The translations under genes and the position numbers were made by a program. The notes beneath the pieces are model-generated. The model was not told the DNA's origin and ran no database searches. It was given only the letters and a program-made list of their open reading frames with translations. From Pollenia angustigena (lineage: Eukaryota; Arthropoda; Insecta; Diptera; Polleniidae): a stretch of DNA of 64,000 nt. The stretch covers positions 209,377,253-209,441,252 of the forward strand of contig OV884060.1 of the NCBI GenBank assembly GCA_930367215.1, read 5' to 3'. Below, piece after piece: positions 43,998-55,008 of the stretch; the stretch's first letter is position 1; each line of letters starts with the position of its first letter.

Positions 43998-45553
43998 TAT
44001 ACCTACATATACAAAACATGCCAAAGAGTTTACCTCACCCTATGTGTCGTTATATGGTAATAGTTATGAGCATAACATAATCATTGTTTTTGACGATTAT
44101 TTTTAGTTTGAACTACATTTATCTGTGCTCGGAGGTGCTGCGGAACTAGGAATCATTTTCGTCTTAGCTCATGCAATATCTACTTAGTGAACGCTATCAG
44201 CCCAATTATGAATAAAAATCCCACGGGAGTTTTCTCCCTTCTCCCAATTTTCATCTCCTAAAAGTAAAGAATTACATTTCTAAAGATGGAGAAATTTACC
44301 ACCATAGGAACTACCTATAAAGAAAACTTTTTTTTAAATACAAGTTCCGTTATAACGTATTTATTTTTATAATGTTTTCAATTTTCAAAATTACATTTTT
44401 CAGAGGTATTGCACAGTAAGGTCTATTTAAGGATTCAATTTCCATCAAGCTTGAAAAATAAATTTCCAATTTTCTACAGAAAAGTTTTGGCTGAAGTGCA
44501 CTTTACGGGGCGTACGAAAAAAAAAATAAAAAAAATATGCTACCCGATTCAGAATAAAAAAAGAAAAAAACCATAATTAAAATAGTACCAAACAACTATA
44601 ATTATGAAATATTGTTCAGCTGTTGGCCCAAAAGGCTGAATTTGCTTAGAGAAAATCGTCCGATCCTACATTTTCAAATACAAGTGTCATATTGTTATTA
44701 AAGGCTTACCACTTAAAGTACAAACATTGCATGAGGAATTTGCAGTATTCTCTAAACAGTGGCGTGTAGAGCAAAACAATACTTAATAAACTTAAAAAAA
44801 GTTGATATGGAGCAAACTTAATGCTTAATATCTCAGAAACCATAAACAATTTCATGAAACAGATTCTGGATTCAGAAAGGGGCAAACAAAATATATATAC
44901 CCCATACCTAACTCATTTTTTATAAATGGTCAGTAGGTTAAACCAACAATGAGCTCAACTCTTGAGAGAAGAGTACAAATTTATTTTTCCATTATATTGT
45001 GTGTAAATTTAAAACTTTGAAGTGGTTTTATGTAAAAAAAATATTTTTGAGTTATGACGATGTTGCAGAAAATGAGCGACATAATAAAAAATGAAGATAG
45101 GTTTCTTTCATTAAGGTGCGGTCTAAAGACATGACTTATTATTATTTATTTAGGCTGTATTACTTTAAGAATATATTTAAATATCTTTTATTTTTCCCAC
45201 ACGTTAGCGACCCACATACATACATATGTATGTACATACATATTTATTTGTATCCTGTGTTCGTTATATTAGTCCCAGCATACGTCAACAATTATTTCAA
45301 ACAATAATCAAAGCGTGCCGCTAAAATAAATAAATGTTTAGCCAATTTTTATTAGTATCTTATTTATTTTTTGCTGTTCCGGCAAACAAAAGAGGAATAA
45401 AACGCTGTATACCATGATCGACTATGAAAAAAACAATATAGCTATTTATTTCTTTATTTCTGTTCGTTACATATTCAAAAGTTAAACATAAAAAAGTGAT
45501 GTATTTTTTATCCTGAAGAATGAAAATCAAGCAGAGATAATCAATTTTTATTA
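43998..45553. other. 1.5-kb intergenic stretch, one MITE end
   Basis: A single end of the 1168-1412 MITE family (TTGAGTTATGACGATGTTGC, then AAAATGAGCGAC) is at about 45048-45083. There is a short ACATACATATGTATGTACAT repeat around 45216-45240. No gene is seen. Confidence 0.35.
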
Positions 45554-45683
45554 CATGGGGTCTTCCCTTCACAATTTTTTGTTATACCAAACGTCAAAAC
45601 GCCGATAAAAATATTAGTGTTTTTTTATATGTATGAAGATTGACGTTTATTATGACAAAAAATTGTCAGGTGAAGATCCCATG
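45554..45683. mobile_element. GGGTCTTCACCTGAC MITE, copy 3
   Basis: 130-bp near-palindrome: CATGGGGTCTTCCCTTCACA on the left, TCAGGTGAAGATCCCATG on the right. It directly abuts the helicase fragment that follows. Confidence 0.8.
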
Positions 45684-46000
45684 TTCAGAAGAGCAATTGC
45701 GTGTACGATATTTTTTGTCAGTCCGTCTTTAGCCAACATAAATAAGCTCGATGGCTTGCTAACGCGAGAACATGCCACTTATAATTGTCCGTGTGAAAAA
45801 CATGGTGTGCCCAAATCTAAGCCGCAAACAGACATCGTTTGGCCTTGTGACTTATTGATTGTCATTACAAATGCCAATCTAAAAGGAAATTAAACGCGTT
45901 TGAATTCATTTAGGACGTCTGTGGCAATCATCGTAGTTCGTGCAGCAAAACATTTTCGTTTCGGAATTAACCATTCAAAAAGGTAGCTTCGATAACGTTT
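45684..46000 (-). pseudogene. C-terminal fragment of a Helitron helicase
   Basis: On the minus strand, after a TAA, the frame reads [35 protein letters not shown], a second stop, then VACSRVSKPSSLFMLAKDGL and TKNIVHAIAL. This is the last helicase block ([18 protein letters not shown]) of Helitron Rep-helicases. Just upstream, IATDVLNEFKRV corresponds to the preceding block in the same frame. Two nonsense codons make it a dead fragment. It is a different part of the protein from 27982-28416. Confidence 0.85.
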
Positions 46001-46059
46001 TTTTTTTATCAATTTTTTAACGACCAATCGTGTTATATTAGCTGTTTCTTTACTCTACT

Positions 46060-46470
46060 TTGGGATCCCTCGGGATCCCAATTTGCACTACTTTTAATTA
46101 ATTAATTTAAAAGGTATAGGAGGCGGTGCTTTTACCCTTTTTGCTTTATTTTACGCCGTAAATGTTGAAATTTATAGCCTTTAGTTCTTTCGAGACTTGA
46201 AACTCTATCATCGGATAGTTAATAAAAAAGACACGGGTAGATGGAGTTTTTACCCTTTTTGCCCTATTTCACGCCCTAATTGTTGGAATTTCAAAAAAAA
46301 AAAAAAAATATGTCACAAAGATCCTTTAGATATTACAGTGTCTGCATGCCAAATTTTAAGAAAATAGGTTGATTAGTTAAGAAGATATTGGAAGCAGGAG
46401 CTTTTAACCATTTTGCCCTACTTTACGCCCTCTAGCGATATGAAATACACATTAAGATCTATTCCGAATG
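46060..46470. repeat. Three degenerate repeats of about 120-155 bases
   Basis: Blocks with GGAGCDGTGCTTTTACCCTTTT-like text, TGCYYTATTTYACGCC and a following TTGRAATTT recur around 46119, 46240 and 46394. Divergence is high. It might be the body of the element that supplied the helicase fragment. Confidence 0.4.
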
Positions 46471-46509
46471 TCATTGTAACTTTTTAAGTGACAATAAAAA
46501 ATATCATAA

Positions 46510-46651
46510 TTACCCTTATCGTGTTTGGCTTATTTAAAAAACGCCTACGACTGTTTGGTAATAGATTAAAGGAAATAAGTTCACGTTCTCTTTAATCTAT
46601 TACCAAACAGTCGTAGGCGTATTTAAAATACGCCAACCACGATAAGGGTGA
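46510..46651. mobile_element. 142-bp palindromic MITE, copy 2
   Basis: It matches 39371-39512 along its whole length with few differences (TTACCCTTATCGTGTTTGGC at the left end). The arms pair with each other over about 60 bases. Confidence 0.88.
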
Positions 46652-47543
46652 ATATGGAAAATAAAAGGCATTTTGTTGATATTTGTATGGGAATAATATA
46701 TAGGAACATCTAAATGCCATATCTCCGGAACCACTGCGCCGATTTCGTGCAAACTTCACATAAACCATCTACAGACTATTCCCATAAAAATTATAATTAT
46801 ATAAATTCAACATTTTTTATTTTTTTAATAATTCTCAGATTCTATTTTGAAATAAAATTATCCAAAACTTTAATAAAATAAACAAATCACAACACAAAAC
46901 AAGGAACTTTGTACCACAAAGCATACAGAGATGAAAAAAGTGACGTATGAAAAATGCCCAAATCATTTGTGAGGGCAGCTTTCGAAGAAAGAGAAAGAAA
47001 ATGTTTTTTTATTGTAAAGTTGCAATGTGTAAAAACAGGCCGCTACTGTCAACACGAATTGCGTAATCAAAACAAAAAATGCAAAAAGGGCAGCTTTCGA
47101 AGAGAAAGACACAATATTTTCTGTCTCGTGACGTCTCTGTATGCTCTGTGCTTTGTACACATAAACAAAACTTTGACATAAGATTGGATAAACAATGCAA
47201 GAGCAAAAAATCGTCATCTGGCTTAGTAATACCACCTTTTTATTTCATCATGATTGTAAGGAATTATTTTGTGCTACCAAGTTTCTGCATAAACGATGAC
47301 ACCTGTTTTTTGTTTATATGGTTAACTATATATGTATGTAGTAGATAAAATCTTATCACCACAAATTGTACTTATCACTCTTGATGTTTTGGACATTGAA
47401 CCAAAAAGTTTATACTTTTTTAAAATATGTACGTAAGGATAAGCATTTACTTAATTCACATTAGGTATTTTTAAATATCTTTACAGTTGCTGAACATTTT
47501 TTTACTTAGTGATAGGTAACTATACCTTTAAAAAAATTAAGCT

Positions 47544-48556
47544 ATGCAAAATAACGGTAGTTTAAAAGGCAAAACCTTGTTTATAACTGGAGCCTCTAGA
47601 GGTATTGGAAAAGCTATAGCTTTAAAAGCAGCTCGAGATGGTGCTAATATCGTAATTGCTGCTAAGACTGCTGATCCCCACCCAAAACTGCCAGGAACGA
47701 TTTACACAGCAGCCGAAGAAAGTACATAGTATATACCTACTTAAGCATAATTTAATACATATTTAATTTTTTTTAATTGACTTTAAAATCTTATTAACTT
47801 TAAGTTGAACATGCTGGTGGCAAAGCATTGGCTTGTATTGTGGACGTTCGTAATGAAGAACAAATTAAATCCGCAGTTCAGGCAGCCGTAGACAAATTTG
47901 GTGGCATTGATATTTTGATAAACAATGCAAGTGCCATTTCATTGACTGGTACGTTGGACACTGAAATGAAACGTTATGACCTAATGCATAACATAAATAC
48001 CCGAGGAACATTCTTAGTGTAAGTGTAAATACATACATACGTAAAATTATTATGTACTAAAGGTTAATATTGGTCCTAATTCATTTTAAGGTCTAAGGTG
48101 TGTTTACCATTTCTTTTGAAAAGTAAACATGCTCACATTTTAAATATCTCGCCACCTTTGAGCATGAAAGCTCATTGGTTTAGTAATCATGTTGCTTATA
48201 CCATTGCTAAATATGGAATGTCTATGTGCGTTTTGGGTATGGCGGAGGAGTTCAAGGATCGTAATGTAGCTGTTAATGCATTATGGCCTCAAACGACTAT
48301 TCATACTGCGGCAATTGAAATGTTAAATGGACCCGAAAGTTCTAAATATGCACGCAAGCCTGATATTATGGCCGATGCTGCATATGCCATACTTTCTAAA
48401 GCTCCTCCACATGCTGCTACCGGTCAATTTTTTATTGATGAGGAAGTTTTGCTTAAAGAGGGTATTCGTGACTTAAAACATTATGCCTGTGATCCAGCCA
48501 ATGCTGATAATTTACAACAAGATTTCTTTTTGGATAAGCTTCCATCAAAATTATAA
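47544..48556 (+). CDS. HSDL2: HSDL2-type short-chain dehydrogenase without SCP2 domain, 3 exons, 285 aa
   Basis: Exons 47544-47721, 47805-48018 and 48091-48556 with GT-AG introns; the joins restore AAEEIEHAGGKA and GTFLVSKVCLPF. HSDL2 proteins are peroxisomal SDR enzymes tied to fatty-acid and lipid metabolism; the exact substrate is not settled. Visible features: the NAD(P)-binding TGASRGIG (15-22), the NNAS motif (about 92-95), S151 in NISPPLS and the catalytic Y167-x3-K171 in AYTIAKYG. In vertebrates and flies the SDR domain is normally followed by a sterol-carrier (SCP2) domain of about 100 residues. Here the protein stops right after the SDR tail (FFLDKLPSKL). The last three residues are SKL, a canonical peroxisomal targeting signal. 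No SCP2-like exon is seen downstream to 51 kb. Confidence 0.92.
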
Positions 48557-48688
48557 ATTAAAAATTGTATATGTGTTTGAGTTTTTATGTGAAAAAGTTT
48601 CTGATTTTATGTATTTTATATCCCATATACATATGTATTTTTTTTATTTAAATATACCTTTTTTAAAAAATTGTAAAAACCATGGTAT

Positions 48689-48694
48689 AATAAA
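48689..48694 (+). terminator. Poly(A) signal of the HSDL2-like gene
   Basis: AATAAA lies 133 bases after the stop codon; it is the first good signal downstream. Confidence 0.5.
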
Positions 48695-48917
48695 ATAGCT
48701 AGATGGTAGAGAGCTGTCAATATCCACCCATGAAATATCAAACAACGAAATCGGACCTCAATCAGTATTACCGCTGCGATTCTTAATCTTTTTGACGCTC
48801 TAGATAACTGTTAAGACCCCATTTTTAAGTTGCCCTTTTGTATAATTTTTAACTATTTCGAGCCACTTCTTGACCTTTCTTTAGAAATTCCATTTACATT
48901 TTGTTACAAAATATACA

Positions 48918-49111
48918 TACATATCGCACTTCATCATAAAGAAGGTATTAACTCAAATTAAAATATTAACGGCATATGAAAAATAATTTTTAAACCAACC
49001 GTTTCATTACCAAAAAATCGACAAAATATAACGATATTTTTACACCAGGTAGATACAAATATTATAAAAATTTCGAGTTAATAACTTCTTTATGATCAAG
49101 TGCGATATGTA
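48918..49111. mobile_element. 194-bp MITE with TACATATCGCACTT ends
   Basis: Inverted ends of about 35 bases (TACATATCGCACTTCATCAT, then AAAGAAG and TTAACTC) bound a non-coding centre downstream of the HSDL2-like gene. Confidence 0.7.
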
Positions 49112-49393
49112 TATTATTTTGACATTTTTACCGTATTCAAGACATACTTTTTAAAGCAGAGGCTTTTGTCAACGAATTTAAATTGTGTAGAATTATGTAA
49201 CGTAGGATAAATGTCAAGATGTATGAAGCCAAATGCGGAAAAAGACCGGAAATTTAAAAAATAGATTTATCGAAAATATTTACTCAAATTTAAATAAATT
49301 CGTTGCATTTATTTTTTCTTTACCCCAAAGTAGAGCTTTTGCCAAACAAGTCTTTTCGAAATTAACATTGTTTAAAAAAAACTTTTAAGCAGA

Positions 49394-49728
49394 CTCAAAG
49401 AAGTAAGGGTGAGTTCCAAAACATCAGTTGCAAAGCAACTCGCTTTTTTAAGTGCTTTCTACCAAGCAACCGTGAAAAATTTTACAATGTTATCTGTACC
49501 AAAGTTCACTAAAAACAATATCGATGCGTACACAATAATCAAACTAGATATAGTTAAACTCTATGATACATTTTTGACTTTGACTGCAAAGTATTATGAT
49601 GTTTAGGAACTCAGCCTAACTTGCAGTTACATGCTATCGTCTCTTAATTTGTTCGAAACGGATCTGGATGAATCGACTTCAAGTGAAGATTTAATACCAA
49701 AATATGGAATGCATAATCCTAAAAACTA
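49394..49728 (+). other. Unrecognised eroded open frame
   Basis: Translated text (SVAKQLAFLSAFYQATVKNF, then VPKFTKNNIDAYTIIKLDIV) runs to a stop at 49606. After a frame change it gives LFETDLDESTSSEDLIPKYG. It looks protein-derived, perhaps the start of a retroelement gag-like protein, but no family can be assigned. Confidence 0.25.
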
Positions 49729-50081
49729 GTTAGTATACGTAAAAAGCATTGCCAAAGCATTTTTTACGACTTTTAAATTAATTATTCGATAGTAAAGTAC
49801 AAATTAGAATTAAAAGCATACAGTCAGTCTAAGCCAAACTCGGACACTATAGTAAACTAAGTTTATTTGTAAAAATTTGACGATTTGAAAAATGAAAAAT
49901 AAATTTTAATCACAATTTTAATAAAGTATATATTTAACTATTAAAAGCATAAAACAAAATTATAATTCATTGTTAATTAGTAAAAAAAAAATAAAAATAC
50001 TTCAATTCGTATAAAAATCTTGCACAAGCCAAACTCGGACAGCCTTAAACCTTTCTTCTTTTACTTCTTACTTTAAAAAAA

Positions 50082-50351
50082 TCAATACTTTGTGTGTTTC
50101 CCTTTGCTTTTTAAAACCAGTTGGAGTCTTTTAGGGATTGATTCCACTAACTTTCGACAATAGCTTGGTGGTATCTTGTCCCATTCTTCCAATAAAACTC
50201 TTTTCAACTCAGCTTTGCTAGAAACCTTGTGCTCCTGCACTTTTATTTTTAAATAATCGCATAAATTTTCTATAGGATTTATGTCAGGACTCTGCGGTGG
50301 GGTTTCCATGACATGAGGATATGTACACGATGTCATAAAACGCTTTAACAC
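50082..50351 (-). pseudogene. Tc1-like transposase C-terminus
   Basis: The frame contains PPQSPDINPIENLCDYLK, the block bearing the third catalytic acidic residue of Tc1 transposases (PPQSPDLNPIENLW), then LLEEWDKIPPSYCRKLVESI and the usual KGKHTKY end. The N-terminal two thirds are missing. Confidence 0.9.
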
Positions 50352-50358
50352 TTATAAA

Positions 50359-50458
50359 ATGGTGCAAAATAAGCCAAGAGCGGCACGCAACAAAATATTT
50401 TCTGAAGCAGAGGAACGCTTTCTTGTAAGAAAAGTTAAAGCGAATCCCTTTTTAAGTT
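50359..50458 (+). pseudogene. Inverted N-terminal transposase piece
   Basis: The plus strand reads VQNKPRAARNKIFSEAEERF then LVRKVKANPF before TAA. This resembles the second DNA-binding helix-turn-helix of Tc1 transposases (RPR..T..EDR.IVR...KNP). Its orientation is opposite to the C-terminal fragment in the same element. Confidence 0.6.
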
Positions 50459-52001
50459 AATACTTTATTAAAATTGTGATTAAAATTTATTTTTCATTTT
50501 TCAAATCGTCAAATTTTTACAAATAAACTTAGTTTACTATAGTGTCCGAGTTTGGCTTAGACTGACTGTACATATACAATTTCCCTAATAACATAACTCA
50601 TATACGTATTTGTTATTATTTATATATCGACACCTAAAAGACAAAACAACGCATCACCAAAAAATTCGAAATTGATTTTTTTATTGGCTAATGCCGACTA
50701 CCTCATACATATGTACATAATATGTAATATGTACCTACATATTATGTAGGTGTAAAAACTTTAAAACTTCTGTTATAAAAAATTACCAAGTTATAACAAA
50801 AATTCAAAATGATTCAAGTGTTCGATTTTCCTTAACAAAACGACGTCACTTTGGCTAAAGAAAAACAAATTTTAAATTTTTTCTTTATCGTTAATGTTTT
50901 ATATATTGATCTTTAAAATTGAGATTTGTGATCAAATTGAATAGTTATTACAGAAGTGAAAATATGTTCTATAACCGAAAAACGCTTTGATGAAAACACG
51001 CAACTGTCTAAAAAAATTAACAAAAAAGACGAGAGAAAAAAAAAGAAAAATCTAATGAATGGTAAAGAATATGAAATCATATCAAAAGGCAACATTTGCG
51101 TTAGCAAGCCCAGAGAAATGAAATCTGGGTTCACGGCAAAAATGTTGTGAAAATGCTTTAACTCGGTATTGGACTCTTTTTTCCGAAAATTTTCCAAAGG
51201 AAATATTTGAACGTGTTTGGTAGATGTCATGGGACCAAAAGAAAATGTGTGGAACTGAAAAGTGATATTACGTTGTTTCGTATTTTAGGTGAAGACATAT
51301 TTTTTAATTTTTAAAATGACCTGAATCCTACTTATATTATAGATGTGAAAGTTTGTATGTTCAAATGTTTGTTAGTTTGTGGCCCAATCCAGTGAAAACC
51401 GCTTAATGGATTTGGATAAAATATATATAGGGTATATTCTTAAAGGAAAATCATGGGAAAAAATAAATAAGTTTAAAAGAATAAAGACAAAAAGTAAAAG
51501 GAATATGTACATTAGGGCGGGTCGATTTATTTTTCGACAATTTCCCTATGATTTCCGTATTCTATGGGTTATTCCATGAAAATTTGCCGAAGGAACCATA
51601 CCTCTATCGTTAAAATCGAGTCCCCTACTTTTTGTTGGTAAAAAGTTAAAAAGTTACGGGCATTTTTGTCCAAATTTTGGACCATTTTTCCATTTTTTTC
51701 ATGATTTTGTCCAAGAATATTACTTTCATGGCCATTTTTTTGGCTCAATCCATTATTTAATTCAATTTACAATTCAAAACGAAGAGTTTAAGCCCAAATT
51801 TATCGAATTCGGTTATTAATTCATGCGAAATTGCTAAAACAAAATAACACATAAAACCAACTTTTGGATTTTTTTTCCCTTTTTATTTTTTTTTTTCTAC
51901 AAAAATTCAAATTAAGAGATAATAAAGTATCTATCAACCTATTATCCAAAAAAAATATTCAATTTGAGTGTAGTAAAAGACAAAATGTGAAAAAAAAAAC
52001 A

Positions 52002-54239
52002 TTATTTTTTCTGAAAGTCTTGTTTGCTTTCAAGTCTTGGTGTTTTCGTACGGCTCTTTAATGTCGTCGCCATAGCGCCTTCTACATTCTTTCCTGCAAC
52101 TCGTTTAGCAGTGGCAGCCAGCAATTGCACATGTCTTTCCGTTCCTTGAATGTGTAAAGGAATTTGTGGATCATCGAACGGTGGCACTTCGTAATTTAAA
52201 TATCCCTCCAAATAATCATACGAATAACTTTTCGTAAACGGTGGTTCGAATAATGGTATCGTCATTTAAATCAATCATATTTGTATATTCCGTACAATTA
52301 AAGTTTATAAGAGATTTTTTATAAACTCTAAGTTCCGTTGGGTCGACAATATCTCTTCGGTAATGTAAAATCTTCTTTATAGCAATGTTTCGTTTTTCCA
52401 TTCTATCATCAAACAACATAGATAGCAAGATATTTTCTGAGTGTGCAAAATATGGATTATCTTGAATTACTGTATTTACAACTCCAAGTAAATTCGGTGG
52501 TAAAAATCGTGTCCAAGTAATAAATTTAAAAAGTAATGTACTACCGTATGCGGCAGAGCTATAATACTTAACATTGAAATACATTGGCGTTTTTATTATA
52601 TAGTTAGCCAGAATTTTTAAATTTTCAGTTGGATTATTAGTTGTCACATAAAACCGTAATAATCTATTGGCTTTGGTCAGCCAACGGGAATGTGCAATTG
52701 GCCCTGGTTTTATTTGAGACAAGTCCGCAGGAACCACACCATTAGAAATTGCATTGGCCATTAACATCAAGTACCTCGAATCAGATAATTCTTCTGGATT
52801 TAAATCACCAGGAGGCATATTTTCCAAAGCGATTTCCTCAAAATCGGTTACCACCTGAAAAGAAAACGTAAAAGCTAAAAAATAGAATGAAAAATGGTAA
52901 AGAATCAGCTATAAAAATTACATACCGGAAGATTTTCACAATCAGCAATTTTTGAGCTCAAATTTCAGGTAGTTGATCGTGGTCCAGTGGTGGTTGATTT
53001 GTCTAAAGTGTCAAACAAATGTCTAAACGGAAGCTCGTTAAAGTGCAGAAGACACACAAACCAGTGCAGTGGTCTCTTTAACTGTTTTTCGAATAGTCGC
53101 AAAATTCCACCGTGTACGCCAGTATTTGTTGGTTCACCATCAGCGCATATGGCAATTAATGAATCGAGAGACAATTGTTTTTCTTGGAAGAATTCGATCA
53201 ATTTGTTGACTTTGCTTGCCGCAGTTTCACTTTCTAGTTTTGTGTAGCCTATCAATTGAGATTTTGGTTCCCTCAAAACAACTAGATGAGGTTCTTTAAC
53301 CATCCTTGGATGCAACTTCTCATCAATTTTTTCTACAGTTAGAGCATCATTTTTCCTGCCGTCGAATGAAAATGATATCAAATTCGAGCCATCATACCGC
53401 TTACGAAGTGAGTCTTCTCTTTCTCTACGAAGTTTACTTATATCCATGATGACATGATTGTCATGAGCATCTTTTACGCCCAGGTCTTCCATCAGAGCTG
53501 TTGCCAATGCTGATCCCATTCTATCATGCACACCAAATCTGTCACACATCATTGCATAGTTTTTAGTATTGTATCTGGGAGTGTATGTTTGTGGTGGTAG
53601 AACTAATTCTGAACCTCCTCTCACATCAACTTCCATTTCGTCATAATGTGGTTCGTATGTAGGATCGTTGCTCACTGGGATTGTTGGTATAGTCGTTGGT
53701 ATCGTCTCTTCACTTCCACTATCGTGTTCCGGTATCGTTTGTATTCTGTCATTATATTGATCGCGCATGAAATGTTTTAAGTTTTCTGGGATAGATCCAC
53801 ATGAGCAGTCGTTTTCTTTCAAGTTGCATTTACATTTTCCAATGTTGAGTAATTGGTTTGTTGATTCTACGAATTTTTTGAATTCTGTTGCGCGTTTTAC
53901 TCGTTGTTTATCTGCATTACTATATACGTCAAGCAAATTATTAAATTTTCTAATGATGCTACCTTTGAGTATAAATTCAATATTAAGTTGATTCCAAATT
54001 TCTAACAATCTGTCTGCTACTTGGGGAGTAAATCTTTTATACGAAAACATTTTGCTTTGGGCTTTTGAACGTTCGGCCAAGAAAAAATAGTACTTCAATA
54101 TATCTCGTTTAGTTGACAGATTAATATCAGGTAATTCACAGGCCACGCCAAAAGAAAAAACATCATGAGAGACCAAATGTTGCAAACTACTGCGTTGGGT
54201 ATCTGTTGGATTTTGCGATGAACCAGGCTCTGAATCCAT
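52002..54239 (-). pseudogene. Transposase gene of the 51514-55457 element, one stop and one frameshift
   Basis: Exon 1 starts at ATG 54239 and runs to 52927; an intron 52926-52855 (GTATGT...TTTTCAG) joins CENLP to VVTDFEEIALENMPPGDL. Visible features in order: a cysteine cluster CKCNLKENDCSCGS (about 140-153), FSFDGRKN (possible first catalytic D), ICADGEPTNTG (second D) followed by FVCLLHFNELP with a C-x2-H motif, then HSRWLT in exon 2. The D-then-CxxH-then-RW order resembles the hAT RNase-H fold. The C-terminal part ends with IQGTERHVQLLAATAKRVAG. Two defects are visible: an in-frame TGA at 52965-52967 and a one-base shift near 52255-52265. Similar proteins occur in arthropod and cnidarian genomes as uncharacterised sequences (memory, not searched). 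The full coding length would be about 740 codons. Confidence 0.8.
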
Positions 54240-54478
54240 TTTTTAACCCGTCACTAAAAGAATTAAATATGTTTTTCATAGAATAATAATATAACTATTA
54301 GCTATAATAGTTAGCAATGTTTTTACACTTACCTTTAAATCTTTTCTAAATTTCAAAATAGTTTGATTATTTGTTAGTTATTTCAAGTAACACTTCACTG
54401 AAATGACGCTCAAACAAAACTAGCATACACTGGAATATTATAAACAAACAAAAATAAAAAAGTCTATGAAGAAACTAA

Positions 54479-55008
54479 CTTGAGGGTTACACGATCAAGT
54501 TTTGGCTATCAAGTTTTAATACACTCACACTTTTTTACCAATACACTCATACTTTTAAAAATTGATACGAACTTGCCTCTAAAATTCTCTTGCCAGTGAG
54601 TGTATCAATTTTCGTTCAAGAAAACAGCTTATTACAAATCGTTTGAAGTTGTTTTTGTTTTTTTTTCACAAATATTTTGCCGGCAAAAGCTGAAGTTCTT
54701 TTTTTTTTACAAATTGTTGCGGGAATTTTAAAATTTTAACTAAAAACCTAAAAAAATAGTGAAATATGTTTATTAATAAAATTAATAAGCAAAATGATAA
54801 AGTCCCTTCGAACAGCCTACAGTGCAGAAAAATCAAAAGTGGAAAATAGCAAAACATTTTGAGTTGTTTTCTCGGCGACGACATCTTGAAAAAGTAAATT
54901 GCTTTCAACTTGCGTGCAACCTACGTCACAGCTGTCAACTTTTGCATATTTTGACAATCAGTATATGTAAAAGACTATCAAGAAAATCTTGATCGTGTGG
55001 CTGCACTG
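54479..55008. mobile_element. 530-bp MITE nested in the 51514-55457 transposon
   Basis: Imperfect inverted ends: CTTGAGGGTTACACGATCAA on the left and the complement of CAGTGCAGCCACACGATCAA on the right. The left 150 bases are repeated in inverse orientation at 139-290. It contains no coding region. The target duplication is not clear. Confidence 0.65.

Larger units (their letters stand above)
49821..50568 (-). mobile_element. Rearranged Tc1-like transposon with 107-bp inverted repeats
   Basis: It starts CAGTCAGTCTAAGCCAAACT and ends in the complement, with TA on both sides (49819-49820 and 50569-50570). The inverted repeats are about 107 bases. The motif AAGCCAAACTCGGACA is repeated internally at 50028-50043, giving the IR/DR layout of some Tc1 elements. 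The C-terminal transposase fragment is on the minus strand, but an N-terminal piece is on the plus strand, so the interior was deleted and partly inverted. Confidence 0.92.

Noticed and set aside
45633..45893. Plus-strand 86-residue frame (MKIDVYYDKKLSGEDPM...)
   Set aside because: The complementary strand reads as the Helitron helicase tail; the plus frame is its shadow running into a MITE.
46963..47348. Overlapping frames of 65-90 residues upstream of the HSDL2-like gene
   Set aside because: They overlap one another on both strands, are Cys/Phe/Lys-rich from AT-rich DNA, and show no domain or splice logic.
52987..53247. Plus-strand 86-residue frame inside the transposase gene
   Set aside because: Shadow of the minus-strand transposase, no domain of its own.
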